NCBI RefSeq assembly: GCF_001625305.1
Contig: NW_017804353.1
Span: 3,344,290 to 3,408,289 of the forward strand
DNA from: Branchiostoma belcheri
Taxonomy: Eukaryota > Chordata > Leptocardii > Amphioxiformes > Branchiostomatidae
Length of the DNA stretch: 64,000 bases
Direction: 5' to 3'
Shown: piece by piece, positions 13,701 through 24,817 of the stretch
Layout of the letters: each line of letters starts with the position of its first letter
Numbering within the stretch: the first letter of the stretch is position 1
Made by a program: the position numbers and the translations under genes
The notes under the pieces: generated by a model
Told to the model about the DNA's origin: nothing
The model's input: the letters and a program-made list of their open reading frames with translations, nothing else
The model's database searches: none

Positions 13701-16700
13701 TAAAAGATCTGTTTGTGCCAAAAGTCCAGCGTAGCCAAAGGGATACTGTTTTGATTTCTGAGGATCTTTTTTTGCTTCTTTTCAGTTTGCGGAAACACGT
13801 CACTTCCCGACTTGCGTCACGGCCAGTTTAACTGCACCAGCATCGCCTACTACAACATCCACGTGCGCATGTGCATCGCCAAGTGTGACGTGGGCTACCT
13901 GACCGATGACGCGGGCCTGCTGTTCTGCAACCGCGGCAGATGGGCGCCGATCGCGCCAGAAGTCGTGTCGACACTCGTCGGCGTCGGTCGGGCTGCCGAC
14001 ACGATGCCGAACACCGACCCTCGGGTGTTCGAGTACCTCGGCATCTCCGACGAAATCTACGCGGACGCGGCGCATGGCATTTTGGTTAAGATTAACGCCC
14101 CCCACCTGCCTATTGTGAAAACATATTTAGACATAATCTCAGAGGACAACATCATCGACTTCGACATGATGCGGCAGTTGTTGGAATGGATCGGCCCAAT
14201 ACTCGAAGACATCGTGGCCAACCTGGACTTTCTGCAGGTTCTGTCTCGCCTAGGTAGGAAGAATTCGGCCCACAATGTATCCAGCACCGTGCCCATCTAG
14301 CTCTATGCCTGAATGAGTGACAGTTAGGATTGTGTACGTTTCTGAATAATCTCCGCGTATCCAAAAACGTATATTTATCCCAAACACGGTGAGACGATCG
14401 AGTAATTTGTGAATGTTTGTTTCAGAGACGTTTGGGGCGACCAGGCATCCAGTGTGCAGAATCGTGGACTGCGGAGGAGAGTATGAGGTACTAGTAATCG
14501 TTTCTAGCCTCTTATCTAAACAGAAAATAACAACAATCCCACATCTCTAATCTCTTATCTACCTAACCAATTAATTAACTTCCAATCTGAAGACAACACG
14601 AATAACATGTGTTCCTCTTTTTCAAAGAATGTACCTCATGGCAAACTCAACAGCAGCTCAACGACCTACATGTCAGAGGCCCGAGTGGTCTGTGAGCGAG
14701 GCTACCTGCCCCGGCACCCTGTACTGACGTGCAACGCAACAGGACACTGGGACAAACCCGCACAGTGCGACCCAGGTAGGGTGTCATTGTTTTTGTAAAG
14801 CTTTGGGTTAATACTTATCAAACTTATAATTATCGTTGAGCCATTTTCTCTATTGACATAGATAATCACGCCCAATTCTACTTTTCAATTTGGACCTTCG
14901 GTCTCATTGTGTGTGTCTTGTAGTAACCTGCAGCCCACCTGAGGACCCCCCGCACGGCTCGTACATGTGCCAGGGTCACGTGTTCTCGAACCGCTGTGAC
15001 GTCATCTGTGACGTAGGGTACCTACCGGAAACAGACCACGCCCTGGGCTGCAGCTGGACCGGAAACTGGACCGCCTTCCGCAGGGGAAACACGACAGAGA
15101 TGGAAAATGCCGTGTCAGCAGGTGGGGAAAGTTACACATCTATTGTTTTCATCAGGCACTGGATCCCTGTATGTCAGAATTAATAAATCTATTTCTTATC
15201 CAAATCTAGCAACAACTGTGCTGATGACCAGATTTCGTTGATTTCCAAAATTACTGAGAATATTCTAATGGACCCTTTCTCTTCTTACAGACGTTATCAT
15301 CCCACATACTCTGGCTTGTGTCATCGCTGACTGTGGAAACATTTCGGTGAGTATCTTTAAATTGCATTCAAATTGTTAAATACTTTTACCTGTTACATTA
15401 TTCTACGTAGGCCCAATGTCTAAGCAGATACCGGAAGAGAAAATTGCAACTAGTCAGAAAAAGGAGACTGGCAAGTGGCGATCTGATATCATCTTCTGAT
15501 GTGGTTATTGATTGTTAGACGGGCAACATCTGCTTTGAGATTAGAACGAAGTGTTTAAGACTAACATGCAATTCCTCCGTGCACAGATGCCAGCACACGG
15601 AGACGTCACCTGTACAGGTACGACGTACGGCGAGACGTGTCATCTCACCTGTCAGGACGGCTACGAACGGCCGGGACAAGATAACTTCACCTGCCAGTTT
15701 TACCAACTTTGGAGTGGGGAGCCGGAGTGCATTCCAGGTAATACTAAAAATCTTGGTGGAAAAAAGGTATACCGAGACTGTTCCTTCACATCAATATTGC
15801 CTTCTTTACTCCTTTCTTCTTAGAAGCTAAAAGTGAACAACCCAGTACAAAGTTAGACTACTTTAAATGCACAGCTTTTGGGACACTTTTTGTTGAAGAT
15901 TTTGACAAAGTACTCATCTACTTTTACCAGTGAGTTGCGGACCCCCTCCTGAGTTCCCTAACACCGCCCTACAGTGCGCCAGCGGACACACCTACGGGAA
16001 CACCTGCGGAGTTACCTGTGCGGACGGGTACGAAGGAACGAACCACCAGACCGTAGCTTGTCATAGCAGCGGCAACTGGAGCCTGCAGGAGGGAGGTACA
16101 ATCTTCTGCTGCTTTTCCAGCGACCTTTCTTGAACAGGCTGCAAAAGGAAACCAAAGTGCACATGCAGTCACGAGATACACAAAATTGTAGTAGAATTGA
16201 CGTTTTCTCCATCCTTTATAATAAATTAGCTCCCTTATATTTCTAATGTTGTTCCTTTGTAGTGCTCCAGCCAGTTGTTGGTGGACCAGACCTGTTCTGT
16301 CAGAAGAAGGACTGCGGCAACCTTACTGTACGTATCTCGATATATTTTTGTTTCGATCAAAACTGTTGCACAATCAGCCAAATAAGATTATTGACTGCAG
16401 CCTTAAGTCTTCTTGAAATGCTGAATAACACAATGTCGCTCAAAACAACAACAGAAACATTTTCTTCAACACCCAGAGCCCTGCCAACGGCAGCCTGGCG
16501 TGCGGCGGTACCAGGTACCAGGACTCCTGCCGCCTGACGTGTGAGCCCGGGTACAAAGTCGGCAATGAGCAGGACCTTCATCTCCACAGTCTACACAGCT
16601 TCAGGTGTCTGGCTAGTGGGCGGTGGAGCGACAAGCCCAGGTGAAGACGTTTTTACGGTGATAAAAAACATCTTTGCTTCTTTAAATGTGCCGTTTTTGT

Positions 16701-19700
16701 TTGTAGGTCGTATTTCTTCACTTTGAGAGAACCAACCGTGCACAGGATTTCGAAAAATGCTGGAGATGTCAATAAAATCTTCCTTCAACCGTTTCGTAGA
16801 TGCGTCCCTTCCGACTACTGCCGGCTCGGCCTGCACGACTGCGATCCTGAGCATGGCATCTGCGACCTGACGGGCCACCAGACCTTCAGCTGCCGCTGCC
16901 GGGTCGGGACGATCGGGGACGGGAGACGCTGCGAACGGACTTCCTGTCCGCCTTTTCCGGTCAGTAAAATTCTTTTACCAGCGTTTCCAAGCCCTCTATT
17001 CCTAAACAGGACAAACAAATTTGAACGAAAGGGGTTTCCAGATGAAAATACGCTTCAGAGAATACATTGAAGTCTTGAATCTACAGATGAACAGAATCCT
17101 GTATACTCTTCTGTATTGTCAGATTTAAGTGTTAAAAATGTACCGTACATTTTGATTGAGAGGTAGCCATCTTGGATCTATGGAGTCCGCCGACATGGGG
17201 ACTACACATATGCGTAATTTATGACATAACTTGCAAGTACATGTTTCATCCTCACAGGTCGCTGAACCGGAGAACGGTTATTTCGGGTGTTCTATCCCAG
17301 CATCCCCTGCAGCTGACTTCTGCCAATCACCTGACAGCACGGCGGCGGAGTACGAGGTCGTCTGTCTTCTCCATTGTAACCCTGGTTACGACAGGCTGAT
17401 CTATGCCGAGTACTCCTGTGGACCGGACGGCAACTGGACCATTCCTTTCGACACAAACACTACAGAGACCACACCGTGTTTAGGTACATCTTTTTCTGTG
17501 TATTTCGCAATTGAGACGCGATCAAACTCAAAATAATGTATATGGTAACCACATAGCATCGAGCTCAGGAATTTTTTACAGCATCATTATTCGGTATCTA
17601 AAATTATGACAGATTCTGAAAGCATTCACAATAGAATCATATTGTTTGTGTAGTTATACCCAGTTTTTTTTATAAACGTTGCCATTCTTACTTTAAAACT
17701 GCATTAGCTGTGAAGTGCCCGAACATGTCTAGTCCACCACACGGTAGAATGACCTGCAACAGTGGCTACAAATTCCGCTATCCGGAGACCTGCAACTTTA
17801 CCTGCGACCGAGGCTACGAGCTCACGATTCCTGCGAGCAGCCGTGAGAGACATTGTCAGGCTGATGCAACCTGGTCTGGAAACGACGCAGAATGTGTCCG
17901 TAAGTGTGAAATCGCTTTAACGCTGAATAAAATTCGTGAATCGCTGTTCTGAACATACCCAGATAGAAGTACGCAAAAGTTTCTTGACAGCTAAAATGTA
18001 GCGATGTGTTTCATTATGAAGAGCATGCGTCTTGTAAAATGAGATCTTTTATTGAATGCCAATGATCTGTGTTGTAAGACAGTAACCGTTATCTAAGATT
18101 CAAACAGGATTTGTTACGTATTTTCTACAGCTGTCCGATGCCCAGTACTGCCCATTCCCGCCAATGGGAGAATATCCTGTGATAACGGCTCCTCCTTCCG
18201 GTTTCCTGAGAACTGCAGTTTCTCCTGTGACCCAGGCTACGAGCTACACGTGAGCGGCAACAACAGTCGGACCTGCCAAGCCGATGGTACATGGTCTGGG
18301 AGTGATGTCACATGTGTTGGTAAATATGACACCCATTCTGTGTTCTTTTATCAAAAGTGACAGTCAAAGTCCAGAGTATCTAAAATTTTGTTTGGTGCAA
18401 CGCTGATCGCCCAGGAAATGGTGAGGGGTTTGATACTGTAGTGGCTGTGAAGTTTTGTATGTTAACAGAAACATTTCCCATTGTTGCAGCTCCGGACAAC
18501 AGAGGTACTGAGTTCATAGTAGGGTTTCTCCAAAACGTTGATTACATACTACAGCTTGAGTTGTTCATCACCAGTGCAAGTTCGACTCCCGCCTCGGTCA
18601 CCATCTCTGCCCCTGGTGCGGGTTTCACCAGGCGCCTGAAGGTCACAGATGCAGCAGTACAGGTCGTGAGGCTTCCCCCGTCCCTCGCGCTCACTGGTAA
18701 TGAAAAGGCACGGAAGGGCGTTTCCATTACATCAGATACTGAAATAATCGTGTACGGTGTCAACAAGGTAGACAAGTCAACGGACGGGTTCCTTGGTCTC
18801 CCAAAAGATGTACTGGGAAAGGAATACTTTGTGGCTTCATACACCTCGCTGGGACCATCAGAATTTGGCATTTTTGGCACTGAAGACAACACAGACGTTG
18901 AGGTTACTTTACGGGGGACTACACTATACCAAGGGGTGCCTTACTCTACTGGAAGTGTAGTCAGATTGGTTCTGAACAAATTTGAAGCTGTTCAGTTCCA
19001 AGGATCTGACCTCACGGGCACACATATCACATCAAACAAGCCTGTTACCCTCATGTCGGGCGTTGTGTGTGCCAACGTCCCTACTGGAATCGCCGCTTGT
19101 GACCACATCTTGGAGCAAATCCCCCCTGTGGACTCCTGGGGCAGGCGGTTTGTTACAGTCCCTCTTGCTGTCCGTACAGGGGGCGATATCTTCCGCATCG
19201 TCGCTGCCAGAGACGGCACCACAGTCAGTATCACCGGACATGGAAGTCGAGTAATCCATTCGGGGGACTTTTGGGAGCTGGATGTTCCGTCTAACGCGTA
19301 CAAGGTTATCACATCTTCTAAGCCAATCATGGTTCTGCAATATAGTAAGGGGGTAAAGGCTGATTCTACAACGGGAGATCCGTTTATGATGTACGTTCCT
19401 CCGACTGAATACTTTGCTGCTGACTACACTTTCTCTACTGTAGATGCCGCGGGTTCAGTGTTTGACAGTTACGTTAATATTGTTATAAAAACCGCTGAGA
19501 AATCCGGACTCCTCTATGACGGACACCGTCTTCCATCCTCCACGTCATGGGTACGAATTCCTACCACTGACCTGTCCGCTGCCCAACTGCGCATCACTAC
19601 GCCTGGCACTCACAAGATCAAGCACAACTCCCCTATTGTAACCTTCTCCCTTTTTTACTACGGCTTTGCTTCCGCCGACTCAATTGGTTTTCCTGGGGGC

Positions 19701-19733
19701 ACGCGGTTTGCACATGTCTCTGCCAATCCCTAG
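10707..19733 (+). CDS. type II membrane protein with CCP, EGF and IgGFc-binding domains
   Basis: Twenty exons: 10707-10919, 11322-11402, 11731-11819, 12149-12248, 12818-13058, 13397-13558, 13786-14253, 14426-14487, 14628-14775, 14924-15121, 15291-15346, 15587-15737, 15931-16095, 16263-16327, 16477-16640, 16800-16959, 17258-17483, 17708-17899, 18131-18319, 18490-19733. Phases agree throughout; total 4374 nt, 1457 aa. Residues 1-211 are a basic then acidic, disordered tail without signal peptide. About 212-235 is one TM helix (TLLILAAIFYCLAVLTAVVF). About 296-1043 carry roughly nine CCP/sushi modules (four Cys, a Trp near the last Cys, HGxxxC starts). Exon 16 is one EGF-like module (CRLGLHDCDPEHGICD). 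The last exon is an IgGFc-binding N-terminal domain as in FCGBP-like mucus proteins. I infer an extracellular binding or immune-type surface protein. The CCP exons mostly begin and end in phase 1 or are split 1-0/0-1, which favours shuffling. Confidence 0.85.
10985..11245 (+). repeat. tRNA-derived SINE-like element
   Basis: A tRNA-like head with a B-box-like string (CGGGTTCGATTCC) is followed by GGGAAAAGGCACTTTACACA, CCACCCAGGTGCAAAATGG and a tail with GGGATGGGCGCCGCGG. It lies in intron 1 of the CCP receptor gene. The AAAGGCACTT block is shared with the element at 45430-45655. Confidence 0.5.
14299..14395 (+). repeat. interspersed repeat, GGTTCTGGATAG family (diverged)
   Basis: TAGCTCTATGCCTGAATGAG, then TTTCTGAATAATCTCCGCG and TATCCAAAAACGTA match the order in the copies at 2171 and 32965. 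It sits in the intron after exon 7 of the CCP gene. Confidence 0.55.
18490..19733 (+). other. IgGFc-binding domain terminal exon
   Basis: One uninterrupted 1244-nt exon encodes about 414 residues ending at TAG. It has beta-rich repeats with SVTISAPG, ITSDTEIIVYGVNK, LPKDVLGKEYFVASY, HITSNKPVTLMSG, EQIPPVDSWGRRFVTVPL and VITSSKPIMVLQYSKG, which are the typical blocks of the IgGFc-binding N-terminal family. The acceptor is TTGCAG at 18489. It is the only large exon in the gene and acts as its 3' end. Confidence 0.85.
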
Positions 19734-20886
19734 ATAGCCAGGGTTCACCTAGTAGATATCTGATATGGGTCTAAAAAATTGCTAAAAAGAATGATAGTTC
19801 TATGAGTAATGCTTAAATAACCCGCAAGGGGAGTTCATGGTGATATAGCGACTAATGTAACTAGTACCTATAACAATTCGTTGTTGTCCTGAGTCGTCGA
19901 CTGCGCGTTATATAGATGACGGTCGATTTGCTTCTTTGACTGACAGCAGCATGAGCTGCCAGGAGACGAACAGATGAAATACAATAAACTCTCACATATC
20001 TGCAAAGAAGACGACATTTAACACCTGCTCTGATTGAAGCCGTTAAGAAACATCCAACATATGATTTGACAATTTGTTTCGTATGGCTACACATTTCATT
20101 GCTTTGTGTTGTGCATTGCTTTGTGATGATACATGTTATTTCCAGCTCAGATCTGTTTGTCTTCGTTTTATTAAAAGAGCTCTACTTATCATAATGTGCA
20201 ATTAATCTTGTCATTCTGCCGTCCTTTGCAATATCATCATCATCACCCAACTAACTTATACCTCATTCCATTCAGTCATAGACAGCATATACACATCCCA
20301 TAATGAATTGATAGTATACATACATACATACATACATGGATACATACATACATACATACACAAGCGGAACACAGCCACTACGTATATACCATGGCCAAAC
20401 CTGAAAAAATAACCTTCATGGCGGATGTACAAATCAATATTTTTTTCTCTACCATATGCAACATCAGACACTTACGGAGGCTAAATAGACAAGGATAAAA
20501 ATATAAAGACTACATAGTGACCTTTAATAGGAAAGTTTGTTGATCACATTAACATCTAGCGTCATTGCACAGCAAATCAGTCAGAATTGCCCTGATGAAG
20601 ATGACAGGCGGTCATGGAAACGTCGGCTCGTAAAAAGAAATGGTTGTGATCAAAGAACTTTGTTATTTACCAACCTTTTTTTAATTTAGTTCATAGGTCA
20701 GTACAAAATAAGCCTCATGGGAGCCACTCAAAATGTTTTGGGTTACAGTACAGCCAATGAGGACAGATGTTTGTTGACCTGATGAAATTATCTACGGATA
20801 CACGAACCTTTGCTTTGAAACATCCAATAGCCACAATGTTTGCATAGAATAAGTCTTATCTTGATTTCACTACCGCATTCCTCCAG
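19734..20886. other. interval between IgGFc exon and lectin exons
   Basis: This contains the 3' end of the CCP/IgGFc transcript (a TTTTATTAAAAG region near 20165 but no clear AATAAA), a CATA microsatellite at about 20315-20362, a hammerhead-like motif at 20592-20624, and no recognised exon or start codon for the downstream lectin exons. Confidence 0.45.
20592..20624 (+). ncRNA. hammerhead-ribozyme-like core motif (candidate)
   Basis: CTGATGA at 20592 is followed by ATGAC-AGGCG-GTCAT, a perfect 5-bp stem-loop, and then GAAAC at 20617. This is the order CUGAUGA, stem II, GAAA of hammerhead cores, which are known in Penelope-like retroelements. There is a 2-nt/1-nt imperfection at the base of the stem, and I could not define stems I/III or a cleavage site. 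It may be a decayed retroelement end. Confidence 0.25.
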
Positions 20887-22806
20887 ATACAATATGGCTT
20901 CAAGTATTTGCCACCGTGAACGGGACCGGACAGAGAGCCCTTGACGCCTGGAGTGCCGGCCCTGGTGCAAGCGTCTTACACGACAAGAGCCCTTTGGTAG
21001 AACAATGGAAATCGCTCGGTATTAAACAAGTACGTTTGTCTTATCTTCTTTTGCTTCGCTACGTACCCATCTTTTATCTATACTATTGTCATTGACTTTG
21101 ATCGGAAGGCTAGGTTTATGAGATTTATTGTATTTGAGATTTATTTTATTTACTTCTTCATTGATTTTTTTTGTCTACTTCCTCTGTGTTTATACAGTAC
21201 TGTATATATATCTATCTATATCTATCTATCTATATATCTATCTATATATCTAGCTATATCTATCTATCTATATCTATCTATCTAATAGTATCTATCTATC
21301 TATCTATCAGACTGTATGAAAAACATGCCTATTGAATCAGATTAAAAACTCGGCTAGATGATATTCTTGATTCATTACCATTATGTATGAAATGTATTAA
21401 CCGGGATGAACTGACCACAATCTATTTGAACGTTCTTCCCCACCGTTTGTAGGTGAAGATTGTACTGGAGGCCTCCACTGGAGATGTCGTGTTGATCTTC
21501 AATGGAGAAAACACAGACAAGTTCAGCTGGTTCTCCCAGTCTCGTCTGGTCTCCTCTCCGTGGAACGACATCAAAACTGAGCGTAAAAACTTCTTTGGCG
21601 TGACAGGAGACCCTATGTTGGACCGGTAAAATACTGTACCATGGACTTTTTGTGGTGGCAAGATTATTTTGTGGTTAGGGTTGTTGACTTATAATATGAA
21701 GGTTCTGTGCTCGAATCCTTCATAGGCCACACTGTTGTATCCATTTCTTGAATGATCGACATGTGACTATCATCTGTCAACTCGGAGACCAGACTATGAG
21801 GTTTGAACCGCTCACACCGGGATAGGCCCCTATTGTTTCAATACATGTGGGGGGTTCATGAACGATCTCAAGGAGTGGCTGTCCGTAAACACGATGCCTC
21901 CCCCTCTTTATGGCACACCCGAGAGAATGAAGTATTTTTACCTGAGTCAAGGAAGAAATGGCGCGACACTGGAGATTGGCATGCATTTGAGCACAGAACC
22001 TTCAGATTCTAATTCAACAACCCCAACCACAAAACAATATTTGTTTTGCTAATTACTCAATGGATTCTATGAGTAATTTCATTATTTGCAGTCGAACAAA
22101 ATGCAAGGGAGTAGCAACAACTTTTGAAACATCTCCTTTTTAATTGTTTATTGCAGGACATTTTTCATCAATAGGAACTACGGCGGCTGTCACAATGATG
22201 CTGGTTGGCTCGTGTTGGCTGAGGGAAGACATTGCCCATGGGAGCGGCCGCCTGACAACCAGCGACCGAACATTCTGTTTTCTTTATTACCTACAAGCAG
22301 CAACTGGAACGGCGGTACGTATATAAGTCATACATTTCAGTGACTTTATTTTATTCAAGGAATACAACAAGGATCTAATGGAACGAACTTTTACCAATTT
22401 GCCAATCTACCACAATTTAGAAAATGGAACAATCTGTGCGAAGATTGGCATGCGTTAATGTAGAATTGTAGATGTTAGCTCGTCCAAAGTGGTCTTCCTC
22501 AATATCCTATTATTAGCCTAAATAAAACTTTTATTGTGTGTTTGTTACATTAGCTGTTTATTTATCTTTTAGGGCATCTCGTTGGAAGAGCTAATCGCAT
22601 GGTCATTTACATCAGAACAGGTAAACTATACATTTCATTTTCAATTATATATCTCAGCTGCATTAAGGTGTCCTCCTATGTGATTAAAAATGAATTTTTA
22701 ACACTGGATACATTTTACACGTCATGTTGGTTCACGAAACCAATGAAAACCATATTGTTTAGATGGAGCTGACCATTGTTTGGTGGATGTGTTTCCGTTT
22801 TACAAT

Positions 22807-22840
<34 letters not shown>

Positions 22841-23277
22841 TAGCCTGCCCCAGCGGGTACGTATACCATCAGATTAGCCGACTGTGCTACAAGGCCTTCA
22901 ACCAGGATAGTGACTACACCAGTGCAGTCGCGGTCTGTTCTTCTGACGGCGGAACCCTTGCCATGCCCCGCGATGCCGCCACCAACACCTTCCTCATCAA
23001 CCTGAAGAATGCCGTCGATAACAGCGCTTTCTTTCGTTTCGGACTGACCGACATCCACCAGGAAGGACATTGGGTGTGGGAGGATGGCACTGCTCTTGGA
23101 CACTTCAGGTGGTGGTATCCAGGACAACCTGACAACCATGAAGGTAACGAGGACTGTGCAGAGTATTTGCCCGGAAATCACGAGACAGTTGCCATCAGGA
23201 ACAAATGGAACGATGGTTCGTGTTCCAACCACTCCTCCAGGAAGTTTGCTTTCATTTGTCAAGTCGCACCAACTTAA
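20887..23277 (+). CDS. unnamed extracellular domain plus C-type lectin domain (5' end open)
   Basis: Exons 20887-21029, 21453-21625, 22157-22314, 22573-22620 and 22844-23277 join in frame. The first four encode about 174 residues (LQVFATVNGTGQRALDAWS, VKIVLEASTGDVVLIFNG, FSWFSQSRLVSSPWND, FFINRNYGGCHNDAGWLVL, CPWERP), a domain type I have no name for. The last exon is a C-type lectin domain of about 144 residues, from ACPSGYVYHQISRLCYKAF to FAFICQVAPT, stop TAA. It has a QPD motif (galactose-type in classical lectins) and a WND motif, so Ca-dependent sugar binding is plausible. No start codon or signal peptide exon was found. The first exon starts in phase 1 and can accept from the exon ending at 18319 of the upstream CCP gene, so it may be an alternative 3' part of that gene. 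Confidence 0.75.
21186..21310 (+). repeat. TATC microsatellite
   Basis: Imperfect (TATC)n and (TATA) mixture in the first intron of the lectin exons. Confidence 0.85.
21645..21735 (+). repeat. possible tRNA-like SINE head
   Basis: GTGGTTAGGGTTGTTGAC resembles an A box, and GTGCTCGAATCC, 30 bases on, a B box. No tail was recognised, so this is weak. Confidence 0.25.
21858..22014 (+). other. possible orphan or decayed exon in lectin-gene intron
   Basis: One frame stays open and has exon-like composition (KEWLSVNTMPPPLYGTPER, then YFYLSQGRNGATLEIGMHLS). The flanks lack a clear donor, and inclusion would break the well-supported splice from 21625 to 22157. It could be a remnant exon of a related domain or chance. 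Confidence 0.25.
22808..22837 (+). repeat. poly-T tract at lectin-exon acceptor
   Basis: About 30 uninterrupted T residues precede ACATAG at 22838-22843. The tract doubles as the polypyrimidine stretch of the acceptor for the CTLD exon at 22844. Confidence 0.9.
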
Positions 23278-24817
23278 CAGGATGGTCTCGACTGTTCATA
23301 AGATCGCATCACACACTTTCAGCGTTGTCTGTTTTCTGGTTTGGAGGACGCATGTAAAGCAAAAACTCAAAACTATATACATGTATACGACACGAATAGT
23401 TTTGCTATTTTTGCGTGGGGTTAGGGCATCTGATTGCCCTGGCATTGTGGTTGAAGAACTGTAATAAATTTCCACTTTAACAGGAACGTTTTTTTCTTTA
23501 TATACATGTATCATTCCGAAACATCCTACCTAGCACCAAGAGTCTTCTACCACTCATAATATAAATCACGAACTTGGTACTTCCAGAAAATTTTACCTGA
23601 AACTTTGAAGCTCAGCTGCTGTTGTGCCCACTAGAAGACCCATTATCGAGCTTGAACTTCCTCTGAGCGACCCCTACTCAAGACAAACAACATAACATAA
23701 CCATCCAAAGCTTCTCTAATTATGTAGTCGACATATAAACACACACACACGCACACACATACATACATGCATCATACATACACGCATACATACCCAGCTG
23801 CAGTATCGTAGGAACACGCCAGGTGAGTCATTTTTTAACTTTGAACATTTGTTTTGTCAGTATAGATATAACGTTATATAGTAGAGAATTTGGAGATATT
23901 GTTGGAAAAAATGCATTTTACGATGTACATCTTGTTTTATATCACTTACTTTAATAAAGCAATTTTTGCTAAAATCAATAAAATGGTATGCTGTCAATCT
24001 TTTTGGTTATTTTAGCATAACTACAACTCCCCCGATTTATCTGCATTTGGAATTGTCCATCTCCGACGATGACATTGTTGTATATTGAGAGGTAGAGATT
24101 CTAACTGATATGGTTATTTTTCTTATTTTCTAAATCTAGATCGTTTTCTTTCTAATACTTGCCACATAAAATCATTGAAATGTAAAGTTAAAGAAGAAGA
24201 TGCAAAATGTTTTCGACAGAAAACAAATTTATCGGGCCTCCAACATCCCGAAAATCAAATTTGGTATCGCCCAGAGGTCAAAGGGTTTTAACATCGAAAC
24301 AACTCGTATCTTCCACGTAAGCAGCCCGCAGTTTTCACATCTTTTCGTCATAACTGTCGACAGTTTCCGTCCGAACAGGAGAACCAGGAGAGTGGGGACC
24401 GATACAGGTATAATTCCGTCTTTTAAACAAGTTCTTGGTGTACAAAATATTAAAGAAAGAGAGGAATAGTTGTCTGTTTACTGTAGGGTGGGAGGGCGTT
24501 GCTAGACTACATAATAAGTAGAATTTCTAAACGTTTCGTTTCAACATTGACGCTGTATATATCGTTGACAAGTTCCATGATAACTGTTTAACTGAAGACT
24601 AGCAGGGTGATTCTGTAAAAAAAAGGTACGAAGGTGATAGGAAACGTTTACTACCCTTAAGTTCAACCTAACCTCTGCTTGGAGATTTCTACGTTTAAAG
24701 CCTCAATCGTTTGCAACTATCAAATTCTCTTTTGTTGTGTTGCCTATGACGCCATGGCGATGTACTGATGATGTCATAATATATTGTTCTGTTTACCCAG
24801 GGTCTAAGCCTTGCCTA
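23278..24817. other. intergenic, lectin exons to RABAC1
   Basis: This holds the lectin 3' UTR with a repeat-borne AATAAA near 23463, a CA/CATA microsatellite at about 23738-23800, and the likely RABAC1 5' UTR. An open frame at 24200-24469 shows no known motif; a GATACAG|GTATAA donor-like site at about 24404-24412 might end a 5' UTR exon, but this is not proven. Confidence 0.45.
23380..23487 (+). repeat. repeat copy that supplies the lectin-gene poly(A) signal
   Basis: It begins with CACGAATAGTTTTGCTATTT and ends with GAACTGTAATAAATTTCC, as in the copy at 9752-9876. Its AATAAA lies about 185 bp after the lectin stop codon and is the first such signal downstream. Confidence 0.6.

Noticed and set aside
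18542..19340. Several minus-strand ORFs over the IgGFc exon
   Set aside because: Shadows of a strongly coding plus-strand exon.
22759..23262. 167-codon ORF on the minus strand over the lectin exon
   Set aside because: Antisense of the C-type lectin domain; the plus strand has the family motifs and splice sites.
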